A DNA stretch of 64,000 nucleotides, taken from contig JADJBX010000006.1 in NCBI GenBank assembly GCA_016703545.1, positions 220,410 through 284,409 on the forward strand, written 5' to 3'. The notes under the pieces were generated by a model. The model saw nothing but the letters and a program-made list of their open reading frames with translations, did no database searches and had not been told where the DNA came from. The number at the start of each line of letters is the position of its first letter. Position 1 is the first letter of the stretch. A program made the translations under genes and the position numbers. Shown here one piece after another: positions 34,175-42,982 of the stretch. The DNA comes from Candidatus Amarobacillus elongatus (GTDB taxonomy: Bacteria; Chloroflexota; Dehalococcoidia; Tepidiformales; Tepidiformaceae).

Positions 34175-35088
34175 CTAATCGATCTTGATGATCTTCCTGT
34201 GGAAGCGGCTGATGATGTTCGGATCAGGCGCCAGCCGGACCCCTCCTGCGGCTTCCCCTCGTACGGCAGCAGGTTCAGCGCGTACCGCATGCTCTCCAGC
34301 CGGGCCACCCGCTTGTTGTCCGCGCGCACGATGAGCCACGGCGCGAACGACGTGTGCGTGCGGCTGAACATCTGCTCCTTGTACCAGGTGTACGTGTCCC
34401 AGAGGTCCTGCGCGCGCTCGTCCACGGGGCTCAGCTTCCACTGCTTCAGCGGGTTCCGCCGCCGCGATTCGAACCGCCGCAGCTGCTCCTCGCGCGAGAT
34501 CGAGAACCAGAACTTGATCACCGTGACCCCGTCCTCGTACAGCATGTGCTCGTACTCGGTCACCTGTTGCATGAAGCGGTCGTACTCGGCCTGGTTGCAG
34601 AAGGCATTGACCGGCTCCACCACGGCGCGGTTGTACCAGCTGCGGTCGAAGAACACGATCTCGCCGGGGTTCGGCAGCTGGCGGATGTACCGCTGGAAGT
34701 ACCACTGCCCGCGCTCTTCCTCCGTCGGCTTCGGCAGCGCGACGACGCGCATGGCGCGCGGGTTCAGATGCTCGGTGAAGCGGCGAATGGTGCCGCCCTT
34801 GCCCGCCGCGTCGCGCCCCTCGAACAGCACCGCGACGCGCAGGCCCTTCGCCTGGATCCAGCGCTGCAGGTGCACCATCTCCACCTGCAGCGATTCCAGC
34901 TCCTCTTCGTAGCGCAGCGTGTCCATCACGCTGCGAACCTTCACGTTCCGCTCCGAGAGGAGCTTGATCAGGTCCGCGGCGCTGTTCAGCCGCTTCAGCT
35001 CATCCGCGGTCAGCCCCAGCCGCACCGCCACTTCGGGCAGTGTCTCGGTTGGAGCGGGCGTGCCGTTGAGCGAGGTCGGTGCTGCCAT
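34175..35088 (-). CDS. ppk2: Polyphosphate kinase 2, C-terminal frameshift
   Basis: PPK2 moves phosphate between polyphosphate and nucleotides. The Walker A motif is FEGRDAAGKGG, the Walker B region FFDRSWYNRA, and the lid region FSISREEQLRRF. The ATG at 35088 starts the family-like N-terminus. In the uncorrected frame the last residues after KPQEGSGW are wrong and the frame runs to a stop at 34114. One missing base in the CCCC run at 34240-34243 restores the expected end, VRLAPDPNIISRFHRKIIKI, with a stop at 34175. The repaired length is 304 residues, normal for the family. The active site lies before the break. Confidence 0.88.
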
Positions 35089-35231
35089 ACGGGGAGATCC
35101 TCCATTGCCGCACGGCCGTTCTGACCCCGCGGTTGCCTTGCTGTAAATGACACTCATAGGTGTGCGCCCGCCCGCCCGCGTGGGAAAGGGCCCTTTGGTG
35201 CGCGTCCCGCGTCCCTTCCGGCCGGGGACGC

Positions 35232-37046
35232 CTACCGTCGCCCGAACTGCCGCTCGATCGCCTCGGTCCCGAGGTGAATCAGCGTCGGCCGCCCGTGGGG
35301 GCACGTCCGCGGGTTCGGTGTCCGCTCCAGGTCCTCCACCAGCCGCCGCATCTCCTCCAACGAAAGCGCCATGCCCGCGCGCACGCTCGCGTGGCACGCC
35401 ACCGTCGCCGCCGCCCGCCCGAACGGGTCCGCCACGCGCCGCTCCTGCCCGAGCTGCTCCAGCAGCGCCCGCAGCGCCGCCGCCACATCCGTCCCGCCGA
35501 TGCCCGGTGGCACGGCCCGCACGAGGCACGCGCCCTCACCGAACGGCTCGACGTCGAGCCCCAGCGCGCGCAGGTGGTCCATGTTCTCATCGAGCGCCGC
35601 CGCCATCAGCGGATCGAGTTCGGCGAGCACCGGCTCCAGCAGCGGCTGGCTCGCCTCTCCGGTCCGCCCGCGCGCGATCACGCGGTCGTAGTTCACCCGC
35701 TCGTGGGCCGCATGCTGGTCCAGCAGGTACATCCCGTCCGGGCCTTCGCAGATCACGTATGTGGCGTTCATCTGCCCGACGACGCGCAACAGGGGCAGCA
35801 CTTCGCGCTGGGTCATCGGGTTTGGTGGCGAAGGTTCCCGCCCCGGTTCGCCCGCCGGGGACCACGACAGCCGCGCCTGCACGGGCTCCGGCGCGCGCAA
35901 CGGCGCCGGCGCCGCCCCCTCCAGCCGCTGCCGGAGGTTCGGCAACGGCCGCGGCTGCCGCGCGTCGCCCTGCTCAGTGCGTGCTTCGCCGGTGTCTCCC
36001 GTCTCCGTTGGCGCCCAACCCCATGCCACCGGCCGCGAACCCTCCAGCGCCGCCGCCACCGCGTGCCGCACCGCCCGCGCGACCGCGCGCTCATCGCGGA
36101 AGCGCACCTCGGCTTTCGCCGGGTGCACGTTCACGTCCACATCGCTCGATGCGAGCCCGATGCGCAGCGCCGCCATCGGGTGCCGCCCGATGGGCAGCTG
36201 CGACTGGTACGCGTCCACGATCGCGAACGTGAGCGGGCGGCTCTGTACCCACCGTCCGTTCACGAACACCGAAATCGCCGCCCGGTTCCCGCGACTCAGT
36301 GAGGGCGGCCCCGCCAGCCCCGTGACCCGCACGCCCTCCTCCTCGTAGTCGACGTCGAGCATCCGCGCGCCGCTCTCGGCGCCGTAGACGGCCGCGAAGG
36401 CGTGCCGCAGGTCCCCGTCGCCGGCCGTCGCCAGCGCCCGCCGCCCGTTCGCCACGAAGGCGAAGGCGATGCCGGGGTACGCGAGCGCGTAGTGCGACAC
36501 CAGCACCGTCACCTGGCGCGTCTCCGCCGTGGCCGATCCGAGGAACTTCCGCCGCGCCGGCAGCCGCGCGAACAGGTCGCGCACGGCGAAACTCGTGCCC
36601 ACCGGCGACGGCTTCGCCGCCCGTCGCGCCACCCGCGCGTCGACCAGCGTCACCGCCAGCCCCACGGGCTCGGCCGCCGCGCGCGTCACCAGCTCCACGT
36701 CCGCCGCGGCCGCGATGGATGGCAGTGCCTCGCCCCGGAAGCCGAGCGTGCGCACCGATCCGAGGTCGCCCAGGCTGTCGATCTTGCTCGTTGCGTGGCG
36801 TTCGAAGGCGATCTCCACCTGCTCCGGCGCGATCCCCCGGCCGTCGTCGGTTACGCGGATGAGCGCCAGCCCGCCGTCCTCGACCTCGACGGTGATGCGC
36901 CCCGCCCCCGCATCGATGGCGTTGTCGAGCAGCTCCCTCACCACGCTCACCGGCCGCTCGATGACCTCCCCGGCGGCGATGCGTGCGGCCACTTCCGGCG
37001 CGAGCACGCGGATCATCGGCGCGGGTGGATTCGGCGCGGCACTCAC
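35232..37046 (-). CDS. mutL: DNA mismatch repair protein MutL
   Basis: A 604-residue mismatch-repair ATPase. N-terminal GHKL motifs are visible: RELLDNAIDAGA, DDGRGI and FRGEALPSIAA. The C-terminal endonuclease region has DQHAAHERVNYD, so the DQHA-x2-E-x4-E motif ends in Asp instead of Glu. It also has the later ACHASVRAG and CPHGRPT motifs of metal-binding MutL. A Pro-rich linker (about residues 345-410) joins the halves. The GTG start at 37046 overlaps the mutS stop (GTGA) with AAGGG upstream; an ATG at 37016 is the alternative. Confidence 0.94.
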   Translation of the reverse strand: MSAAPNPPAPMIRVLAPEVAARIAAGEVIERPVSVVRELLDNAIDAGAGRITVEVEDGGLALIRVTDDGRGIAPEQVEIAFERHATSKIDSLGDLGSVRTLGFRGEALPSIAAAADVELVTRAAAEPVGLAVTLVDARVARRAAKPSPVGTSFAVRDLFARLPARRKFLGSATAETRQVTVLVSHYALAYPGIAFAFVANGRRALATAGDGDLRHAFAAVYGAESGARMLDVDYEEEGVRVTGLAGPPSLSRGNRAAISVFVNGRWVQSRPLTFAIVDAYQSQLPIGRHPMAALRIGLASSDVDVNVHPAKAEVRFRDERAVARAVRHAVAAALEGSRPVAWGWAPTETGDTGEARTEQGDARQPRPLPNLRQRLEGAAPAPLRAPEPVQARLSWSPAGEPGREPSPPNPMTQREVLPLLRVVGQMNATYVICEGPDGMYLLDQHAAHERVNYDRVIARGRTGEASQPLLEPVLAELDPLMAAALDENMDHLRALGLDVEPFGEGACLVRAVPPGIGGTDVAAALRALLEQLGQERRVADPFGRAAATVACHASVRAGMALSLEEMRRLVEDLERTPNPRTCPHGRPTLIHLGTEAIERQFGRR

Positions 37047-39598
37047 GGCGTGCCCTTTGCCTTGCCCATGAGCGCCCGCAGCTCGTACAGCGCCTGGATC
37101 GCCTCGATCGGCGTCATGCCATCCGGGTCCAGCCTCCGGACCGCCTCCTCGATCGGTGACGGCCCCGCGAAGAACGACGGCTGGAACGCGACGGCCGCCT
37201 GCGGGGGAGCACTCCCGCCCCCGCGCGGCAGCCCGTCGCGCGCGGCTTCGAACTCCGCCAGCAGGTGTTCGGCCCGCGTGACGACGGCGCCCGGGAGCCC
37301 CGCCAGCCGCGCCACGTGAATGCCGTATGAGCGGTCGCTGGGGCCGGGCACGATGCGGTGCTCGAACACGACCTCGCCGCCGTCGTCGCGCACCGCGACG
37401 TGCGCGTTCCACACCCGTGGCAGCACGTCCGCCAGCGCGGTCAGCTCGTGGTAATGCGTCGCGAAGAGTGTCCGCGCCGCGACCTCCCGGCGGTTGTGCA
37501 GGAACTCCACCACCGCGCGCGCGATCGCCATGCCGTCGAAAGTGCTCGTTCCGCGGCCCACTTCGTCCAGCACCACGAGCGATCGCGGCGTCGCCTGGTG
37601 CAGGATCTGCGCCGTCTCCACCATTTCGACCATGAACGTCGACTGCCCCGCCGCGAGGTCGTCCTGCGCGCCGATGCGCGTGAAGATGCGGTCGAACAGT
37701 GGCAGTTCGACGCTCGCCGCGGGCACGAAGCACCCCGCCTGCGCCATCAGCGCGATGAGCGCGACCTGCCGCAGGAACGTGGACTTGCCCGCCATGTTCG
37801 GGCCCGTGAGCAGCATCACCTGGCACGCGTCGTCCAGCATGCAGTCATTGGGGACGAACCGGCCCGGTCCCAGCGCGTACTCCACTACCGGATGCCGCCC
37901 CGCGACGATGCGCACCGCTTCGCCATCCTCCACGAAGGTGGGCCGCACGTATCCTCGTTCCGCCGCCACCCCGCCCAGCGCGAGCGAGAGGTCGGCGTGG
38001 GCGACGCCGTCGGCCACGGCCTGCAGCTGTGCCAGGTTCGCGGCGAGCGATTCCAGCAGCGCCGCGTACGCCTGCCGCTCGAGCTCCACCAGCCGGTCCC
38101 GCGCCCCCACGAGCCGCGACTCGTGCTCCTTCAGCTCCTCCGTCACGTACCGCTCCGCGCCCACGAGCGTCTGGCGGCGCTGGTAATCGGGCGGCACCGC
38201 GGCGGCGTTCGAGGCCGAAACCTCGATGTAGTACCCGAACACCCGGTTGTGCCCGACCTTCAGCGAGCGGATGCCCGTACGCTCGCGTTCGCTCCGTTCG
38301 AGCGCGAGCAGGAAGCCGCGCGCGTCCCGCGCCAGCCCCCGCAGCGTGTCGATCTCCGGGCCGAACCCCGGCCGGATGACGCCCCCCTCGTCGAACGCGG
38401 CCGGAGGGTCGTCGTCGAGGGCGGCGTCGATCGTGAGCAGCGCATCGGCCGCCGCGGAAAGCCCCGTGACCGCCTCCTTCAGCAGCTCCGGCGGTTCGCA
38501 CCGCGCGAGGATGCCGCCGAGGTCGAGGACGCCGCGTAGCCCCAGCCGCAGGCCGTGCAGGTCCCGCGGGCCCGCCGAACGCGCGCCCACCTTGCCCGCC
38601 AGCCGCCCGAGGTCCGGGATGCCGCGAAGGACCGCCTGGCACTGCTCCCGCTCGATGGGGTGCGCGGCCGCCCACGCGAGGGCATCATGGCGCCGCCCGA
38701 GCTCCTCGCGGTCCCGCAGCGGGTGCGTCAGCCACGCCCGCAGCAGCCGCGATCCCATCGCCGTGCGCGTCGCGTTCAGGACCGAAAACAGCGACTGCCG
38801 CCCGGGCCCTTCGAGTACGTCCAGGTTGCGGAGCGTGCGCTGATCGATGGTGAGCACGCCGCCCGGCGGCACGGTGCGCACCCGCTGGATCGCGCCCAGC
38901 GCCGCCGCGTAGGTCTCCCGCAGGTACGAAAGCACGTGGGCCAGCGCCGCCGCCTCCGCCGCGCTCCCGACGAGTGCGCTCCGTGCCTGCTCCCCGAACT
39001 GCCGCGCCAGCTCCACGTCCACCGCGAGGTCGCTCAGCCGGGGCCGCGGGCGCACCGCCCCGGCGACGCCCGCCGGTACTTCGTCCTCTTCGCAGAGCAC
39101 TTCCGCGGGCGCGCTTCGCAGCAGTTCGAGCAGCGCCTCGTCGCCGTGCGCCAGCCGCACCTCACCCGTCGTGATGTCCGCCAGGGCCGCAGCCACGCCG
39201 TCCTTGCGCGTGCAGAACGCGGCCAGGTAGTTCGGCGCCGAAGGGTCCAGCGACGATTCCGCCGTCACCGTCCCCGCCGTCACCACCCGCACCACGTCGC
39301 GCGGCACGAGCCCCTTGACCTCCGCCGGGTCGGCAAGCTGTTCGCACACCGCCACCCGGTACCCGCGCGCCACCAGCTTCGCGATGTGCCCGTCGATGCT
39401 GTTGTGCGGCACCCCCGCGAGCGGCACGCGCAGGTCCTTGCCCATCGGCTTCGAAGTCAGCGTGATCTGCAGCTCGTCCGCGACCAGCTTCGCGTCGTCG
39501 TCGAACGTCTCGTAGAAGTCGCCGAGGCGGAAGAAGAGGATGGTCTCGGGGTAGCGCTGCTTCAGCTCGAGGTACTGCCGCCGGATGGGCGTGGACAC
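37043..39598 (-). CDS. mutS: DNA mismatch repair protein MutS
   Basis: An 851-residue mismatch-recognition ATPase. The mismatch-binding Phe-x-Glu motif is FRLGDFYETF near residues 24-33. The ATPase core has Walker A GPNMAGKSTFLRQ and the DEVGRGTSTFDG signature; the C-terminal helix-turn-helix region is present. The length matches the MutS1 type. It is first in a mutS-mutL operon with a 4-base overlap. Both proteins start methyl-independent strand repair; no mutH is present, in keeping with the endonuclease motif in MutL. Confidence 0.96.
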   Translation of the reverse strand: MSTPIRRQYLELKQRYPETILFFRLGDFYETFDDDAKLVADELQITLTSKPMGKDLRVPLAGVPHNSIDGHIAKLVARGYRVAVCEQLADPAEVKGLVPRDVVRVVTAGTVTAESSLDPSAPNYLAAFCTRKDGVAAALADITTGEVRLAHGDEALLELLRSAPAEVLCEEDEVPAGVAGAVRPRPRLSDLAVDVELARQFGEQARSALVGSAAEAAALAHVLSYLRETYAAALGAIQRVRTVPPGGVLTIDQRTLRNLDVLEGPGRQSLFSVLNATRTAMGSRLLRAWLTHPLRDREELGRRHDALAWAAAHPIEREQCQAVLRGIPDLGRLAGKVGARSAGPRDLHGLRLGLRGVLDLGGILARCEPPELLKEAVTGLSAAADALLTIDAALDDDPPAAFDEGGVIRPGFGPEIDTLRGLARDARGFLLALERSERERTGIRSLKVGHNRVFGYYIEVSASNAAAVPPDYQRRQTLVGAERYVTEELKEHESRLVGARDRLVELERQAYAALLESLAANLAQLQAVADGVAHADLSLALGGVAAERGYVRPTFVEDGEAVRIVAGRHPVVEYALGPGRFVPNDCMLDDACQVMLLTGPNMAGKSTFLRQVALIALMAQAGCFVPAASVELPLFDRIFTRIGAQDDLAAGQSTFMVEMVETAQILHQATPRSLVVLDEVGRGTSTFDGMAIARAVVEFLHNRREVAARTLFATHYHELTALADVLPRVWNAHVAVRDDGGEVVFEHRIVPGPSDRSYGIHVARLAGLPGAVVTRAEHLLAEFEAARDGLPRGGGSAPPQAAVAFQPSFFAGPSPIEEAVRRLDPDGMTPIEAIQALYELRALMGKAKGTP

Positions 39599-39648
39599 CC
39601 GCAGAGTGTACGAGGTGCGGGCGCGCAGTTCGAAGCGGGCACGCGAAA

Positions 39649-39675
39649 GGGCCGGCGGTGCAACCGCCGGCCCTC
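39649..39675. terminator. Perfect 12-bp hairpin terminator
   Basis: AGGGCCGGCGGT (39649-39660) pairs with ACCGCCGGCCCT (39664-39675) around a GCA loop. In the minus direction it follows the secreted helical protein gene (39702) and is followed by TTTCGCG. It separates that gene from the mutS promoter region. Confidence 0.72.
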
Positions 39676-39701
39676 GCCGCGATCCCTCGCGGGGTTCCCC
39701 G

Positions 39702-40430
39702 TTACCGCCCGTGCCCGTGCGGGCGGCCTTCGCTGTTCACCATCCGCGCGATCGCGGTGGCGGCCTTCTCCTTCGCCTTCGCGCCCTGCTCGGCCGTCAT
39801 CTGGCCGTTCGCCACGGCCTGGTCGATGTGCGCGTTGGCGTCGGCGGTCATCGCCGCGATCACCGCGTCCGCCGTCTTGCCGTGCGCCGCCGCCACCGAG
39901 GCGATCGAGCCGCCGTTCGCGCGCAGTTCGTCGCGGAGCGCCTCCGGCGTGATGCCAATTGCCTCGGCGGCGGAGCCGAACACCCCCTTCGCGACCTGCG
40001 CCGCGTGCTGGCGGCGGCCCTGCCGGTCCGGGTCCGGCGCGCGGTCGAACAGCTTCGGCAACGCCTCCTCGGCCTTCGCCAGTGCGCGGTCGTGCTGCTC
40101 CTGCGTGATCTTCCCGTCGGCCAGCGCCTGGTCGAGCTTCGCCTCGATGGCGTCGAGCACGGCGGCCTGGACCTCGGCGGGGTTCTTCCCGTTCTCGATG
40201 AGCACCTGGTTGATGCTCTTGCCGTCCTTCAGCCCCTGCCGGAACACCTCCGGCGCGAGACCGCTGATCTCCGAGAGGTTCTTCAGCGCGCCCTTCATCG
40301 CCCGCTGTTCGATGCCTCCCCGGCCCTCGCCCTGCGCCGCCTGTGCGGAAACCACCCCGACGGCGCCGATGGCCAGTGCCCCGGCGATCCCGAGGGCGAT
40401 GATGCGGCGGCGGCTCTGCGCGAACTTCAT
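39702..40430 (-). CDS. Secreted helical protein with internal duplication
   Basis: A 242-residue exported protein of unknown function. A signal peptide (RRRIIALGIAGALAIGAVGV, cleavage near VSAQA) precedes two similar helical units. Each has a segment like ISGLAPEVFRQGLKDGKSI or AIGITPEALRDELRANGGSI, then a stretch like KLDQALADGKITQEQHDRAL or HIDQAVANGQMTAEQ. The second half of each unit resembles SHOCT-like helices. The tail is Arg/His-rich (RPHGHGR) and may bind metal. The ATG at 40430 has GGAG upstream. It is divergent from a ferritin-like lipoprotein across a CsoR-like box. Confidence 0.75.
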   Translation of the reverse strand: MKFAQSRRRIIALGIAGALAIGAVGVVSAQAAQGEGRGGIEQRAMKGALKNLSEISGLAPEVFRQGLKDGKSINQVLIENGKNPAEVQAAVLDAIEAKLDQALADGKITQEQHDRALAKAEEALPKLFDRAPDPDRQGRRQHAAQVAKGVFGSAAEAIGITPEALRDELRANGGSIASVAAAHGKTADAVIAAMTADANAHIDQAVANGQMTAEQGAKAKEKAATAIARMVNSEGRPHGHGR

Positions 40431-40584
40431 GTCAGTCTCCTTCTTCTGCGTTGCTGGTTCCGCCGTTCGTGCGGCGGTCGTGCATGGGGGAATTGCCGGC
40501 CGCACCCCGGAAGTGACGGCCTGCCGCCGGCCCGCTCCCCTCCCGTAACCCACCGTTTCCGGTTGTTGCGAAAGTGCTGCCCTC

Positions 40585-40601
40585 ATACCCCGAGGGGGTA
40601 C
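40585..40601. promoter_or_regulatory. Second CsoR-like operator
   Basis: ATACCC-N5-GGGTAC at 40585-40601 has the same half-sites and 5-base spacing as the csoR/trxA operator (ATACCC-N5-GGGTAT inside 7272-7290). It lies in the 275-bp gap between two divergent genes, a secreted His-tailed protein and a ferritin-like lipoprotein. This suggests both belong to the CsoR regulon. Confidence 0.5.
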
Positions 40602-40705
40602 CCCGGACCGTTCGACCCATCCCCGCCGGGCCACCCGATCGTGCCGTTCGCCATATCCGCGTGCTGCCATGGATGCACGAAGGTCAGGGACGTGGAGGTC
40701 CGGCG

Positions 40706-41224
40706 ATGTGGTATCGAATGCTCGTACTGGCGCCGATCGCGGCGGTCGCCCTCCTGGGTGCCGCCGCCTGCGGCGACGATGACGACGACCGCGACGGGGG
40801 CGCCGTTCCCACGGCCACGTCTGCTGCCTCCCCGGCCGCACGCGCCACCGTCGACATCCTCACCGAGGCGATCCGGGAGGAGTACAAGGCGCGTGCCACC
40901 TACCAGGCCGCCATCGCCCGCTTCGGCGACAACACCCCCTTCGCCAACGTCGCCCAATCCGAGGATGAACACGTGAACGCCTGGCGCCGTGAGTTCGAAC
41001 GGCTTGGCCTGGCCGTCCCGGAGGACAGGTTCTCGGGCAAGGTGGCCGTGGCGGGAAGCTTCCAGGAAGCCTGCGCCGCGGGCGTGGCCGCCGAAAAGGA
41101 GGACGTCGCCCTGTACGACCGCCTGCTGAAGGAGACGACCGACCCCGCCCTCATCGCCATCATGCGGCAGCAGCGCACCGTCTCGTTGGAGAACCACCTG
41201 GTGGCGTTCGAACGCTGCGACTAA
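40706..41224 (+). CDS. Ferritin-like (DUF2202-type) lipoprotein
   Basis: A 172-residue lipoprotein. A signal with lipobox (LGAAAC, Cys near residue 20) is followed by an Asp-rich and Thr/Pro spacer, then a four-helix domain (residues 45-172). Glu/His positions such as AIREEYKARATYQAAI and SEDEHVNAW resemble di-iron sites of ferritin-like DUF2202 proteins. It may bind iron or act as an oxidase at the membrane surface. The ATG at 40706 has GGAGG upstream. It is transcribed away from the secreted helical protein. Confidence 0.8.
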   Translation: MWYRMLVLAPIAAVALLGAAACGDDDDDRDGGAVPTATSAASPAARATVDILTEAIREEYKARATYQAAIARFGDNTPFANVAQSEDEHVNAWRREFERLGLAVPEDRFSGKVAVAGSFQEACAAGVAAEKEDVALYDRLLKETTDPALIAIMRQQRTVSLENHLVAFERCD

Positions 41225-41251
41225 CCCGCGCGCCGCGAACGGAGGTGGTGG

Positions 41252-41324
41252 TACGCCCGGAGGGACTCGAACCCCCGACACCCTGGTTCGAAGCCAGGTG
41301 CTCTATCCGCTGAGCTACGGGCGC
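41252..41324 (-). tRNA. tRNA-Arg (anticodon TCG)
   Basis: A complete 73-base cloverleaf on the minus strand. The acceptor 5' arm is GCGCCCG (G1 pairs with U72), the D-arm is GCTCAGCGGATAGAGC, the anticodon stem CCTGG/CCAGG holds the loop CTTCGAA, and the T-arm contains GGTTCGAGTCC. The anticodon TCG reads CGA codons. The discriminator base is A and the 3' CCA (41251-41249) is encoded. It lies alone between the ferritin-like gene and a CoA-transferase gene. Confidence 0.95.
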
Positions 41325-41438
41325 GCACCCCAAGTATAACGCCCGTGGCCGTTGGCGAACCCCGCCGGCCGCCCCTCCCACGCCGTCGCGCCCTCCCGTA
41401 GAATCGCCCCCGGCGCGACAGGCGCGCGGGAGGCTGCC

Positions 41439-42653
41439 ATGGCTGAGTCCGAGGATCTGCTCTTTAAGGGCCTCAAGGTGCTCGACGTGGGCACGTGGAT
41501 CGCCGGGCCCGTCTCCGCGACCATGCTCGCCGATTACGGCGCCGACGTGATCAAGGTCGAAACCCCCGGCATGGGCGACCCCTACCGGATGATGACCTCG
41601 AGCCCCCTCAGCCCCCGGCTCGACTACAACTACCCATGGGTGCTCGACGCGCGCAACAAGCGCGGCATCAGCCTCAACCTCAAGACCGAATCCGGGCGCG
41701 CCATCCTCATGCGGCTCGTCGCCGATTGCGACGTCTACATCACGAACCAGCCAACCCCCACCCGCGAACGGTTCGGGCTCACGTACGAACAGCTCGCGCC
41801 GCTGAACCCGCGCATGATCTACGCCTCGCTCTCCGCGTACGGCGAGACCGGCCCCGATGCCGGCCGCGAGGGGTTCGACGCCGTGACCTGGTGGGCCCGC
41901 AGCGGCCTCATGGACCTCGTCCGCGCGCAGGGGGCCGCGCCCGGCGGTTCCACCCCCGGCATGGGCGACCACCCGACCGCCGTCACGATGTACGCGATGA
42001 TCGTCACCGCCCTCCTCCGCCGCGAACGCACGGGCACGGGGAGCCACGTCCACACGAGCCTGCTCCACAACGGCATCTGGTCGAACGCCTGCCACGCCCA
42101 GGCCGCCTTCTCCGGCGCCGAACTCAGCCCCCTCAAGGCCGAACGGCCGCCGAGCCCGAACCGCACGCCCTTCCTCACGCGCGACGGCCGGTACCTCTGG
42201 CTCTACATGGTCCGCACGCAGGAGGAGCTGGACGCGCTCTTCGTCGCCGCCGGCCGCCATGACCTGCTCGGGGACGAGCGCTTCGCCGATGCCAACGCCC
42301 GGCTCGCGAACATGGCGGATCTCATGGCCGTTCTCGCCGAGATCCTCCTCGAACGGGACCTCGCCGATTGGATGGCCGCCTTCCGCGAGTACAACGTGCC
42401 CGTCGTCCCCATCGCCGAGGTGGGCGATCTCCCGGACGACCCGCAGGTGAAAGCCGCCGGGATCATCTCGCCGCCCGCGGACCCGTCGGTGCCCGCGCAG
42501 TGGGTCATCAACCATCCCATGCACATCGATGGCATGCCCACCGCCGGCATCCGCCATGCTCCCGAGGTCGGTGAACACACGGCGGATGTGCTCTCCGAAC
42601 TCGGCTACGACACTGCCGCGATCGCCGCGTTCCGGGCCGAGGGCGCGATCTAG
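41439..42653 (+). CDS. CaiB/BaiF CoA-transferase (single domain)
   Basis: A 404-residue type III CoA-transferase of ordinary length. Signatures are GLKVLDVGTWIAGPVSATML and DYGADVIKVETPGMGDPYR. The motif expected to hold the catalytic Asp reads GTGSHVHTSLLH, with His210 at the Asp position, and the preceding Gln is Ser. This could mark a divergent activity such as racemase or a lost one. TAGAAT at 41399-41404 is a likely -10, 34 bases before the ATG. No metabolic partner genes are adjacent. Confidence 0.9.
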   Translation: MAESEDLLFKGLKVLDVGTWIAGPVSATMLADYGADVIKVETPGMGDPYRMMTSSPLSPRLDYNYPWVLDARNKRGISLNLKTESGRAILMRLVADCDVYITNQPTPTRERFGLTYEQLAPLNPRMIYASLSAYGETGPDAGREGFDAVTWWARSGLMDLVRAQGAAPGGSTPGMGDHPTAVTMYAMIVTALLRRERTGTGSHVHTSLLHNGIWSNACHAQAAFSGAELSPLKAERPPSPNRTPFLTRDGRYLWLYMVRTQEELDALFVAAGRHDLLGDERFADANARLANMADLMAVLAEILLERDLADWMAAFREYNVPVVPIAEVGDLPDDPQVKAAGIISPPADPSVPAQWVINHPMHIDGMPTAGIRHAPEVGEHTADVLSELGYDTAAIAAFRAEGAI

Positions 42654-42982
42654 GCCGCGTCCAGCTTCGCTTCCGGACTCGCCGCCATCTCCGTTGCCGG
42701 GCCCGCGTGCGGCGGCGCGCGCCCATTCGCATTTGTCTTTGGCGAAGCGCCCGCCCGCGCCGGTGTTCGTGTGGCGCCGCGCGGAATGCGCCCGCGCCCG
42801 GCCATCCGGCGAGTCTGAGGAGGAGCTTTCCTCCGCCGCACGTTCATGCTTTTGCGATAGTTAAGACCACTCGAACGATGACTCTTCGACGAATTTGCGA
42901 CTTGTCAGTTTGAAGAACTGAGTGTAGAACGCGGGCCATCGAGAACTGTGATCGATATCACGTATCGAGGGGGACAACGGAT
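42654..42982. other. Intergenic region upstream of the peptide-binding protein gene
   Basis: A 329-base gap with no supported gene. The second half (about 42850-42950) is noticeably poorer in G+C than its surroundings. It holds a likely promoter at 42902-42930 and a short stem GTGAT-CGAT-ATCAC at 42948-42961 just before the ribosome-binding region. The first half is GC-rich with no clear signals. Confidence 0.5.
42902..42930 (+). promoter_or_regulatory. Likely sigma-70-type promoter for the ABC importer operon
   Basis: TTGTCA (42902-42907) and TAGAAC (42925-42930) are separated by exactly 17 bases, giving a transcript leader of about 45 bases before the ATG at 42983. The region is less GC-rich than its surroundings. 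Confidence 0.5.

Noticed and set aside
42948..42961. GTGAT-CGAT-ATCAC as a regulator operator
   Set aside because: Only five paired bases each side and no candidate regulator nearby; reported only as part of the intergenic description.
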